Shown here: positions 1 to 12,600 of the stretch, in pieces
How positions within the stretch are numbered: the first letter of the stretch is position 1
Layout of the letters: each line of letters begins with the position of its first letter
DNA from: Neodontobutis hainanensis
Lineage: Eukaryota > Chordata > Actinopteri > Gobiiformes > Odontobutidae
Length of the DNA stretch: 64,000 nucleotides
Assembly: GCA_024349245.1 (NCBI GenBank)
Contig: JALDNG010000105.1
Location: forward strand, 1,128,501 to 1,192,500
Direction: 5' to 3'
Made by a program: the position numbers and the translations under genes
Notes under the pieces: model-generated
Told to the model about the DNA's origin: nothing
The model's database searches: none
The model's input: only the letters and a program-made list of their open reading frames with translations

Positions 1-39
1 GAATCTGGGCTCCTCGCTCAGATCCTCGATCTCCAAAAC
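1..39 (-). CDS. sugct: sugct exon 11, cut by window edge
   Basis: Acceptor GTTGCAG followed by 13 codons VLEIEDLSEEPRF, matching the human segment after VCK (ILDLPELIDNSKY). Frame and phase 0 fit exon 10. The exon continues beyond the window. Confidence 0.82.
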
Positions 40-3000
40 CTGCAACGGACAAAGCTTTGGGATCAGCTTGGACTTAGTTTTCAGTACTGTGGAAATTAAA
101 TCTTTAGTTCAAAACATCTCCTGTAGAGGGCTCGAAAGTTTAATTAAATACAGTAATTTATTTATTTTTTTTACAATTTTCCTTTCCTCTGTTTTCTCTT
201 CTTCTTGGGTTTAGTTACATTCAGGTACGTTGGTCTCTCCAGACCAAAGAGCAGCTGTTTTGACTTCACGTCCATGTCCTACTTTTATTCATAATTCAGT
301 CCATTTTTAATCTTGCTTTAGACTCGTATTAGATCTGGGCTAAAACAAAACCTGAAACTACACAATGTCTCAATGTTGTTCTGGTGTGCACGTGAGCATG
401 TTTCTGGTGTGCACGTGAATGCTTCTGGTGTGCACGTGCGCATGCTTCTGGTGTGCACGTGAGCATGTTTCTGGTGTGCACATGTTTCAGGTGCACTTCA
501 TTTCTTTTGCTGATGTCCCTTCTGGGCCTCCGTACAAACTATTACTGGAAAGTCTAACTCAAATGAAACATGGAGGTATGTTGCAGCTCAGAGGTAAACA
601 GTGTCTAAAAGCTACAGACCTGACAGAACTTTATAAAAGAGTCTCACTTTTTTATGTCAACGCAGGTTTTTACACCATAAACATTAATCAAACAAAAATG
701 CACTTTACCTGCAAAAAGACAAAGTATCTCCATAAACCTGTAACACCTGTAACACCTGAGCCTGGTACAAACTCACAGACCCTTTATGGAACAGGAGGTC
801 TCTCTGTGATTCTGGAGTCTCTGGAGAGAGCTGTACCTGACACACTCTGACGAACTGCGCGTCGTTTCCTGCCGCCACCACCACGTGTCCGTCTCTGGTC
901 CTGAAGCCCTGCGAGACCAGACCCAGGGATTACTGCTGTGGACATTTATAAGACAATATGGGACAGGTCTCATCTGGAAGCCCCCGAAGTGAGTCCCGTC
1001 GGAGGCAGGATTGAGTGAGTGAGAGCGATATGAGGAATGTTTGTCTGAGAGAAGAAGGATGGACGAGGAAATGAAGCAGAGAACGTTTATTCAAGAGGAA
1101 CAGAGACGAGAAGTAAATACAGTCATTCAGAAACAAATGAAGGAGCCTTTTGTCAAAACTGACGTTCAGCTCAGACTTCAGAGAAAAAACTCAGTCATGT
1201 TCATTCTAGCCTGGTTTAGTCCTGGTTTAGACCTGGTTTAGACCTGGTTTAGACCTGGTTTAGGCCTGGTTTTGGCCAGGTTTTGGCCAGGTTTTGGCCT
1301 GGCTTTGTCCTGGCTTTGTCCTGGCTTTATCCTGGTTTAGACCTGGTTTAGGCCTGGTTTTGGCCTGGTTTAGACCTGGTTTAGGCCTGGTTTAGGCCTG
1401 GTTTTGGCCTGGTTTTGTCCTGGCTTTATCCTGGTTTAGACCTGGTTTAGGCCTGGTTTAGGCCTGGTTTTGACCTGGTTTAGGCCAGGTTTTGTCCTGG
1501 CTTTATCCTGGTTTAGGCCTGGTTTAGGCCTGGTTTTGGCCTGGTTTTGGCCTGGTTTTGTCCTGGTTTTGTCCTGGCTTTATCCTGGTTTAGACCTGGT
1601 TTAGACCTGGTTTAGACCTGGTTTAGACCTGGTTTAGACCTGGTTTAGACCTGGTTTAGGCCTGGTTTTGGCCTGGTTTTGGCCTGGCTTTATCCTGGTT
1701 TAGACCTGGTTTAGACCTGGTTAAGACCTGGTTTAGTCCTGGTTTTGTCCTTAAGCTTCTGTTAATCCTGTTTAGTTCAGCCTAGTTCTCAGACTGCACG
1801 AGAGACCCACTGACACATAGGCCAGAGTTCTGTGGGCTTTAGAAGTCCATCCTGGACGAGACAAAGACCAGATTAAGACCAGACCAGGGTTCTGCTGCTG
1901 AACATTTGTCTTACAGCAGCAAACCTTGTTTCCTCCTCTTCTTCTGTGGTTTTGGTTTAGACTCTAACCCTCTTCCCTCAGGGGGCTGTTTGTGGTTATC
2001 CACAGCAGACTGCATTACCCACAATCCCCCGGGGCGAGGGATGAAAGGATGAGAGTGAGGGTTAGTGGGCAGTGCTCAGGCTTTGAACCAGGGTCTCTGA
2101 TGTGTCTCTGGTTAAAGACAAACCCTAACGGTGTCAGTCCTGGATCAGAGGATCAGAGAAGGTTAACAGAGTTCCAGGGTCATCTCCCCTGGACTGTCCT
2201 CTGACAGGGTCTGTGTCGTACCTGTCCTGAACATGTCTGTGGTTTTACTGAGAAGGACTTACATGAAGCTAACGCACGTGAGCCAGTGTTTATCGTTAAT
2301 ATTGAGTTATTCAAACATCTACAGGCTTCAGACGCTGTTCGTGTCATCAGCTCAGTCACAGACCGAGACGATCACTGATCACATTTCTGTTTGACACGAC
2401 TCTGAACACTGCTCAGTCTTTTCTTTGAAACTTTACCTTCTCTTTTACTGCACTGAGCTTTAAACGTGAATATTTAAACATAAATCTTTCATAAACTCGC
2501 CACAGGGAGCCTCTCTCCGACACATCCTAAAAAGCTCAGGTGGTGAGGCCGAAGTGAATGAACAGATTTTACTCGTCCTAACGGCGCTCGTGAAGCGGAG
2601 TGAGTGGATAATAGCAGGAAGCGGCCGACTGACTGACACTAATGGATTCTAACAGTTTGATAATCGCCGCAGCGTCGACCCATCGCACGGCGTCTGACGT
2701 CAAGCTCCAGGCCTTGGCTTCAGTGACTCATGAGTCACTTTTGACAGAATAATGTTCACACAAACCTGTTCAAGCCCTGCCTCAGACCGGATTTAGACAC
2801 TGCTGCTGCCGTTTCCTCTTTTCACTCTCAATGATTAGTTAACTTAAAGATTAGAACTTTAAATACTCGTTCTATTTATTTGAGAAAAGGCTGAGAAATG
2901 TTTAAAATCCAGGATTAATACATAAAGATTAATTTGACCTTTTACCTGCTGCTTTTACCTGGTAAGGTACGATGCTCTCGTGGGCAGTGCCCCAGCGTTT

Positions 3001-3606
3001 GGCCTCTTTCCCTGAGTTCAGGAAGTTTGCTGCGATGTGACTCAGACACGACACCTGCACGCACAGACACAAACACACAGACATTAACACACACAGAGAC
3101 ACACACACACGCAAACACACAGACATTAACACACACAGAGACACACACACATTAACACACACACACAGACACACACATTAACACACACACACAGACACAC
3201 ACATTAACACAAACACACACACACACACACACATTAACACACACACACACACACACAGACACACACATTAACACACACAGAGACACAGACACACACATTA
3301 ACACACACACACAGACACACACATTAACACACACACACACACACACAGACACACACATTAACACAAACACACACAGACACACACATTAACACAAACACAC
3401 ACACAGACACACACATTAACACACACACACAAACACACACAGACACACACATTAACACACACACACAGACACACACACATCAACACAGAGACACACAGAG
3501 ACACACATCAACACACAAATTAACACACACACAGACATTAACACACACACACACACACACATTAACACAGACATTAACACACACACACACACATTAACAC
3601 AGACAT

Positions 3607-3689
<83 letters not shown>

Positions 3690-6600
3690 AACAGACAGAC
3701 GTCTTGGTTTGATCCTAGCTTTGATTTAGTTTAATTCAATCCTAGTTAGACCTGGGTTTAGTCCTGGTTAAACTCTTGGTTTAGTTTTACTTTGGAAATG
3801 GGGTTAGCAGTGTTTCAGGTCTGTTTTCAGCTTGTGCTCGAGTTGTCTCCACACTTGAAGAGGTTTTGGTTCAGCTTCAGTCGTGAGTTCTCTTCCTGGT
3901 CCTGACCTCATCCACAGACTCTGTTTAAATCTCTCTGTCGTTGGTTCAGAGCGGACTTTCTGCTGGATTTGCCGGGTCTTCGTCCTTCAGCGGGCCGTTC
4001 CCTTTGGGGTCATCCTGCTCCGGAGCTGTCAGCGCCGGACACACTCACTTTCACACGCTTCAGTCCGGAGACCCTCTGAGGCTCAACACCGAGGGCTTCA
4101 GGTGAAAAATAACTTGTTAATGCTCTTTTACTGTGTTTATGGAGCGTCGTTTAGCACAGAGAGGCTTAATGAGTTTATACTACGCTTAAAGGGCTTTAAA
4201 CCTGCTTTTGGGCTTCTTAAGGACCAGATTTACAAAGCTGTTTAGCCAGTTTCACATTTAATGTAAATGTGTTTTTAGTTCATTTAAAAAAAAAAGCACA
4301 AGGCACACGACTGTGTTTATCAATAATTAAAGTTAATTCTCATTATCTCGTTTTCACTCAGTCACTATCCTTCACCCCTCCCCCCCAAAAAAAAATCAAA
4401 ACAGCAACCTTTCCCGCTTTTATTTTCTTTAAAAAATGTTAAACCAAACCCAATGGATCCTATCTACAAATGTGATGCCATTAAAAGTGAAAAGTTTAGT
4501 TTGTTGTAGCCAAATGAAATATGGAACACACGTCAATATGAGATCATGAGCAAAAAAAGTCAAACCAGGAGGCGGCCATTTTGGATCAAAGAGGCCACAT
4601 CCATTGTACTAACAATCTCCTCCTCGACCTTTAACCCCAGACACTCCAAACTCAGCCCACATCAGGACAAATGGATCAGAAAAAGTAGTTTAAATTATTT
4701 TGAAATCTTAAATCTCAACCTGACTGTTCTTAAAAGAACAGTCAGTGTCACATTTAAACAAACATTGCTTAATTTTTTTGAGACGTCTCAGTTTAAAGAA
4801 GACATCCATACTGAGTTAATTCTAGTTTGTTCTGGGTTTAGTTCTGGTTTAGTCTTGGTTTGGTCCAAGTAAAGGTTGAGTTTAGATCTTAGTTCAGAGT
4901 CTGAGTGGGTCTGAAGCAGGTTGGAGCAGGTCTGAGTGGGTCTGAAGCAGGTTGGAGCAGGTCTGAGTGGGTCTGAAGCAGGTTGGAGCAGGTCTGAGTG
5001 GGTCTGAAGCAGGTTGGAGCAGGTCTGAGTGGGTCTGAAGCAGGTTGGAGCAGGTCTGAGTGTGTCTGGAGCAGGTCTAGAGCAGGTCTGAGTGGGTCTG
5101 GAGCAGGTCTGGTGCAGGTCCAGGTCTGAGTGGGTCTGGAGCAGGTTGGAGCAGGTCTGGTGCAGGTCCAGGTCTGAGCAGGTCTGGAGCAGGTCTGGAG
5201 CAGGTTGGAGCAGGTCTGGAGCAGGTCTGGAGCAGGTCTGGAGCAGGTCTGGAGCAGGTCTGGAGCAGGTCTGGAGCAGGTCTAGAGCAGGTCTGAGTGG
5301 GTCTGGAGCAGGTTGGAGCAGGTCTGGAGCAGGTCTGGAGCAGGTCTGAACGGGTCTGAGTGGGTCTGGAGCAGGTCTGGAGCAGGTCTGGAGCAGGTTG
5401 GAGCAGGTCTGGAGCAGGTCTGGAGCAGGTCTGGAGCAGGTCTGAACGGGTCTGAGTGGGTCTGGAGCAGGTCTAGAGCAGGTCTGAGTGGGTCTGGAGC
5501 AGGTCTGGTGCAGGTCCAGGTCTGAGTGGGTCTGGAGCAGGTCTGGAGCAGGTTGGAGCAGGTCTGGAGCAGGTCTGGAGCAGGTCTGGAGCAGGTCTGA
5601 ACGGGTCTGAGTGGGTCTGGAGCAGGTCTAGAGCAGGTCTGAGTGGGTCTGGAGCAGGTCTGAACGGGTCTGAGTGGGTCTGGAGCAGGTTGGAGCAGGT
5701 CTGGAGCAGGTCTGAGTGCTGTTTGTTCAGGGTCTGTGTCTGGTTTGCTCTGGTTCTGTTGTTTCTCCAGATGAACCTTGGATGAAGCCGAGTGTGGCAC
5801 TGTCAGAGCCACTTCACACAGATGTGTGGTCGGAGCCTCACAGAGCCTCACAGACGCCTCACAGAGAGCGGCTCGTCTCCGGTTCACTGTCAGAGAACTT
5901 CACTGGAACAACTTTAAGATGGCTTCATTTACCAGAGACTGTTCCTCTTCCTCTGCAGCGTTTCCCACAGAACGAGACTCTGGAGGCCCGTCAGATGGAA
6001 AGTGTTGTGAGAAAGTTGGATTTTGTTTTGGGTCTGTGGGTTTTGAACTGCTCTGTGAATATCCATGCATTTGTAAAATCCAGGTTTGGTTATTGTTTCC
6101 TGACAATACGCCCACAGTTTACAGAGACCTTTCTACTCCAAACCTTTATGTTTATGTCATTTTATTCGCTCAAATTTATTCTCACCACTGACTTTTTTGC
6201 TCCTGAACATGATTTAATTTCCTAAAGTTCCTGAAGCCTAAGCAGTCTTTAACTTTAATATTTGTTGTGTTATTAAAGTTAACAGCAGCAGTTCCAGCGC
6301 CTCTCTGGTCTCAGGTCAGTACAGTTCTACACTAATGTTCTCCAGTGGTTCCTCAAAACGAACAGCGCCGTGTGACTCTGAAACAGGACGCGTGTTTTTG
6401 TGGAAAATGATTCTAAACCTAAAGTTATTTAATTTGATTTATGGGCATTTAAATGAACAATTCAACAAACACAACTGAAAAGTGTTCTAATAATTCTGGC
6501 CACCTCTGTAACTATAATAATGAAGGTTAAAGCAAAGGCTCATTCAGACTCTTATAAATGTAACAGAGGGGCTTCTGTGTGTGTTCAGAGCCTCTGCACA

Positions 6601-9600
6601 AGTCTCTGAGGCTCGGGGCTCGTGTATCGCCTGTTGCTGCAATGAACTCGTAATTTAAGTGTTATTTTTCAGTGATGGTTATTCATCGCAAAGATTTGAA
6701 TGTGTCAGTCTTCTTCTAACCTGACCAAACAACCTCCGGGTTTCCACAGACATCACGTGTTGGCAAAACCCCTAAAGCAAAGTAAATAAGCAGCTTTGTT
6801 AGCCTCATACGTGTGCTTTTATTGTGGAGGGGCAGATCTTGTTTTCTTTGTGTATTTGTTGGATTTTGGGTGTTTTATCGCGGGGGTGAGAGCGTGTCTT
6901 TAGTCGTGCGTTTGTGAGGTTTTCGGGGTTTTATCGCGGAGGTGAGAGCGTGACTTTAGTCGTGCGTTTGTGAGGTTTTCGGGGTTTTATCGCGGAGGTG
7001 AGAGCGTGACTTTAGTCGTGCGTTTGTGAGGTTTTCGGGGTTTTATCTCGGAGGTGAGAGCGTGACTTTAGTCGTGCGTTTGTGAGGTTTTCGGGTTTTA
7101 TCGCGGAGGTGAGCGTGACTTTAGCCGTGCGTTTGTGAGGTTTTCGGGTTTTATCGCGGAGGTGAGAGCGTGACTTTAGCCGCGTGCGTTTGTGAGGTTT
7201 TCGGGTTTTATCGCGGGGTTGAGAGCGTGTCTTTAGCCGCGTGCGTTTGTGAGGTTTTCGGGTTTTATCGCGGAGGTGAGAGCGTGACTTTAGCCGTGCG
7301 TTTGTGAGGTTTTCGGGGTTTTATCGCGGGGTTGAGAGCGTGTCTTTAGCCGTGCGTTTGTGAGGTTTTCGGGTTTTATCGCGGAGGTGAGAGCGTGACT
7401 TTAGTCGTGCGTTTGTGAGGTTTTCGGGGTTTTATCGCGGAGGTGAGAGCGTGACTTTAGTCGTGCGTTTGTGAGGTTTTCGGGGTTTTATCGCGGAGGT
7501 GAGAGCGTGTCTTTAGCCGTGCGTTTGTGAGGTTTTCGGGGTTTTATCGCGGAGGTGAGAGCGTGACTTTAGCCGTGCGTTTGTGAGGTTTTCGGGGTTT
7601 TATCGCGGAGGTGAGAGCGTGACTTTAGTCGTGCGTTTGTGAGGTTTTCGGGGTTTTATCGCGGAGGTGAGAGCGTGACTTTAGTCGTGCGTTTGTGAGG
7701 TTTTCTGGGTTTTATCGCGGAGGTGAGAGCGTGACTTTAGTCGTGCGTTTGTGAGGTTTTCGGGGTTTTATCGCGGAGGTGAGAGCGTGTCTTTAGTCGT
7801 GCGTTTGTGAGGTTTTCGGGGTTTTATCGTGGAGGTGAGAGCGTGACTTTAGCCGTGCGTTTGTGAGGTTTTCGGGGTTTTATCGCGGGGGTGAGAGTGT
7901 GACTTTAGTCGTGCTTTTGTGAGGTTTTCTGGGTTTTATCGCGGAGGTGAGAGCGTGACTTTAGTCGTGCGTTTGTGAGGTTTTCTGGGTTTTATCGCGG
8001 AGGTGAGAGCGTGACTTTAGTCGTGCGTTTGTGAGGTTTTCGGGGTTTTATCGCGGAGGTGAGAGCGTGTCTTTAGTCGTGCGTTTGTGAGGTTTTCGGG
8101 TTTTTATCGCGGAGGTGAGAGCGTGTTTTTAGTCGTGCGTTTGTGAGGTTTTCGGGGTTTTATCGCGGAGGTGAGAGCGTGACTTTAGCCGTGCGTTTGT
8201 GAGGTTTTCTGGGTTTTATCGCGGAGGTGAGAGCGTGACTTTAGTCGTGCGTTTGTGAGGTTTTCTGGGTTTTATCGCGGAGGTGAGAGCGTGACTTTAG
8301 TCGTGCGTTTGTGAGGTTTTCGGGGTTTTATCGCGGAGGTGAGAGCGTGACTTTAGTCGATGCGTTTGTGAGGTTTTCGGGTTTTATCGCGGAGGTGAGC
8401 GTGACTTTAGTCGGCGTTTGTGAGGTTTTCGGGTTTTATCGCGGAGGTGAGCGTGTCTTTAGTCGATGCGTTTGTGAGGTTTTCGGGTTTTATCGCGGAG
8501 GTGAGCGTGACTTTAGCCGTGCGTTTGTGAGGTTTTCGGGGTTTTATCGCGGGGGTGAGAGTGTGACTTTAGTCGTGCTTTTGTGAGGTTTTCTGGGTTT
8601 TATCGCGGAGGTGAGAGCGTGACTTTAGTCGTGCGTTTGTGAGGTTTTCTGGGTTTTATCGCGGAGGTGAGAGCGTGACTTTAGTCGTGCGTTTGTGAGG
8701 TTTTCGGGGTTTTATCGCGGAGGTGAGAGCGTGTCTTTAGTCGTGCGTTTGTGAGGTTTTCGGGGTTTTATCGCGGAGGTGAGAGCGTGTTTTTAGTCGT
8801 GCGTTTGTGAGGTTTTCGGGGTTTTATCGCGGAGGTGAGAGCGTGACTTTAGCCGTGCGTTTGTGAGGTTTTCTGGGTTTTATCGCGGAGGTGAGAGCGT
8901 GACTTTAGTCGTGCGTTTGTGAGGTTTTCTGGGTTTTATCGCGGAGGTGAGAGCGTGACTTTAGTCGTGCGTTTGTGAGGTTTTCGGGGTTTTATCGCGG
9001 AGGTGAGAGCGTGACTTTAGTCGTGCGTTTGTGAGGTTTTCGGGGTTTTATCTCGGAGGTGAGAGCGTGACTTTAGCCGTGCGTTTGTGAGGTTTTCTGG
9101 GTTTTATCTCGGGGGTGAGAGCGTGTCTTTAGTCGTGCGTTTGTGAGGTTTTCGGGGTTTTATCGCGGAGGTGAGAGCGTGACTTTAGTCGTGCGTTTGT
9201 GAGGTTTTCGGGGTTTTATCTCGGAGGTGAGAGCGTGTCTTTAGTCGTGCGTTTGTGAGGTTTTCGGGGTTTTATCGCGGGGTTGAGAGCGTGTCTTTAG
9301 TCGTGCGTTTGTGAGGTTTTCCGGGTTTTATCGCGGGGGTGAGAGCGTGACTTTAGCCGTGCGTTTGTGAGGTTTTCCGGGTTTTATCGCGGAGGTGAGA
9401 GCGTGACTTTAGTCGTGCGTTTGTGAGGTTTTCGGGGTTTTATCGCAGGGGTGAGAGCGTGACTTTAGTCGTGTGTTTGTGAGGTTTTATCGCGGGGGTG
9501 AGAGCGTGTCTTTAGCCGTGCGTTTGTGAGGTTTTCCGGGTTTTATCGCGGAGGTGAGAGCGTGACTTTAGCCGTGCGTTTGTGAGGTTTTCCGGGTTTT

Positions 9601-12600
9601 ATCGCGGAGGTGAGAGCGTAACTTTAGTCGTGCGTTTGTGAGGTTTTCGGGGTTTTATCGCGGGGGTGAGAGCGTGACATTAGTCGTGCGTTTGTTAGGT
9701 TTTCGGGGTTTTATCGCGGGGGTGAGAGCGTGTCTTTAGCCGTGCGTTTGTGAGGTTTTCCGGGTTTTATCGCGGAGGTGAGAGCGTGACTTTAGCCGTG
9801 CGTTTGTGAGGTTTTCCGGGTTTTATCGCGGAGGTGAGAGCGTAACTTTAGTCGTGCGTTTGTGAGGTTTTCGGGGTTTTATCGCGGAGGTGAGAGCGTG
9901 ACTTTAGTCGTGCGTTTGTGAGGTTTTATCGCGGGGGTGAGAGCGTGTCTTTAGTCGTGCGTTTGTGAGGTTTTCGGGGTTTTATCGCGGAGGTGAGAGC
10001 GTGACTTTAGCCGTGCGTTTGTGAGGTTTTCGGGGTTTTATCGCGGAGGTGAGAGCGTGACTTTAGCCGTGCGTTTGTGAGGTTTTCTGGGTTTTATCGC
10101 GGAGGTGAGGCGTGACTTTAGCCGTGCGTTTGTGAGGTTTTCGGGGTTTTATCGCGGAGGTGAGAGCGTGACTTTAGTCGATGCGCTTGTGAGGTTTTCG
10201 GGTTTTATCGCGGAGGTGAGAGCGTGACTTTAGTCGTATGCTTGTGAGGTTTTCGGGTTTTATCGCGGAGGTGAGAGCGTGACTTTAGTCGTGCGTTTGT
10301 GAGGTTTTCGGGGTTTTATCGCGGAGGTGAGAGCGTGACTTTAGTCGTGCGTTTGTGAGGTTTTCGGGGTTTTATCGCGGAGGTGAGAGCGTGACTTTAG
10401 TCGTGTATTTTCCTTGTGTTCCACCCTGTGGCCACACAGTCCTTCTCTAAACTGACTCTTTAAGTAGTTAAGTGGGTATTCTTCAGAGGAAAACCTGGAT
10501 AAGTTGGTAGAATTTGGTAGAATAAGTTGGTACCACAGAAATCCAGCCTTGCCTCGTCCGTCTCTCAATGAAGGATTAACAAAATCCTTCAAAGTCAATA
10601 AAGCGACTTTCTTTGAAGGAGTCGACAAGAAGAACAAAACTGTAGCGCTCAGATCTGTTTCTTCGAACACAGTATTCTTTTATTTGAAACAGTCACGAGC
10701 GAGATCTGAGTCTTTATAGACGTTTGACTGACAGCTGGAACACCCCAAGGCTTTTAAACTCAAACCATTCCCATGTTTTCTCTTTTATTCCTTGTTGTGT
10801 AAAGCCTTCTCGTCGGCCCGTCCTGTCGTCTGGGCCTGAAGCTCCTCGGTCGGTCGCTTGTCGCTGCGTCTGGAGTGGTTTAAGTTTGAACGTGATGATG
10901 GACAGAGCTACTCTTTGTTTCAGAAAATGTCCCTGCTGCTTTTATTCTTTTATTCTCTCTTCTTTAGACTTTTAGAGGAGAAGAAATCAAAGATGGCAGG
11001 TTTGTTTGAGCCGCAGACGAGATCCTGAAGCCACTGTCCTTTATCCAAGTAAATAAAAAGTGAGCTGTAGTGAAAGAGAGAGCGCTTCTGTGAAGAGTGA
11101 GGTGTTGGCTGAAGCTGTAATGATTGTTTCTCCTGAAAACTGCTCTCAGGCTTTTAACTCAGTGTTTTATGACTTAAACATGTCAGACTCTTCTCGTCTC
11201 ACGTCACAACTCACACTTTAGACTTCACTGAGTTTTTCTTCTTTGGTCTTTTTTTGAAAAAGTCTCGAGGACCACTTTGATTTATCTTTTGTGATTTTAA
11301 ACGTTCTCATTTATATTAGTCTCGGAGCGTCATCTTTCTTTTGGTTTGGTCCAAGTTTAGTTCTGCTTTTGAAACAGTCTTTGCTTCATCCATCATTTAG
11401 TGTCATTACGAGTCATGCTTAGTTAAAGTTCGTTTTGTGCGTTGCCAAAACAATCTTAAGAAACTTGTGTATTTGTCCAGTTTGTGCAACTCTGAAAACA
11501 TTTTAAGAAAATTCCTACAGAAGAGCAAAAATGTACTTTGCCACAGACGACAGAAGTCTCCCATGTGACCCCAACCAAAAACCTTTTGACCTCCTGACCT
11601 TAGTCCTGTTGGAGTCCTGGGTTTAGACTTTAAAACAGAAACCAGGACAGATCACACATTCATCTTTCCTTTGTCCTGTTTGGTCTTGTGCTGCTTACTC
11701 CCTTTCAAATGTTTGTTCCAGAAATAAACTGTGGGGCTTGAAAGACCTGGTCCTGGACTGGACTAGACTTCACTGGACTCCAGTCCTGCTCTAATCCTGC
11801 TCTAGACCTACTCCAGTCCTGTCTAGACCGGCTCTAGACCTGCTCCAGTCCTGTCCAGACATTTCTCTAGACCTACTCCAGTCCTGTCTAGACCTGCTCC
11901 AGTCCTGTCTAGACCTGCTGCAGTCCTGTCTAGTCCGGTCTAGACCTACTCTAGACCGGGTGATACCTGTGAGGACAGCAGGTTACAGTCGATGTGACTT
12001 CCTGTCCCGGTCTTGTGTCGTTGAAGAAGGGCGGCCATTACGGCTCCGTGAGCGTACAGACCTGTCGCCAGATCCGTCATGGCCACTCCGGGTCGAACAG
12101 GCTCCCCGTCCTGACGCACGGCATTATGGGAAAGAAAACATGAGTAGGTCAAATCAGTTTGTTCCTCAGTGATAATAAAAATATTTATTTATTCCCATTT
12201 TTTTCATGATGAATAATCCCTTGAGATGAATCATCTCGTTTTCAAGGGGGTCCTCATTAACTCGGGACACTTTAGAGTTGCCCATTAACCTGTACATGCA
12301 TGTGTTTGGACGGTGGGAGGAGCCGGAGTACCTGGAGAGAACTCCTCACAGTTTCAGACTGACCTCCGGTCCAGTGATGTGCATCATCCCAGAAACCGCC
12401 GACAGAATGGAGTCATAGCCAGGACTGAGAGACCGAGGACCCGTCTGACCGTAACCTGCACAGAGACCGAGAACCGGGTCAGAACCAGGTCAGAACCAGG
12501 TCTAAACCACGACCCGTCTGACCGTAACCTGCACAGAGACCGAGAACCGGGTCAGAACCAGGTCAGAACCAGTTCTAAACCAGGACCCGTCTGACCGTAA

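Noticed and set aside
3611..3686. CRISPR-like regular repeats (here and in other arrays)
   Set aside because: Contiguous tandem repeats without unique spacers, in a vertebrate genome.
5282..5887. 201-codon minus-strand frame (Pro/Asp/Leu repeats)
   Set aside because: Translation of the GGAGCAGGTCT minisatellite, no recognisable start region or family.
5716..6225. Overlapping 137- and 169-codon plus-strand frames in sugct intron 8
   Set aside because: Two frames open over the same DNA, no domain recognised, no splice or promoter context; chance frames.
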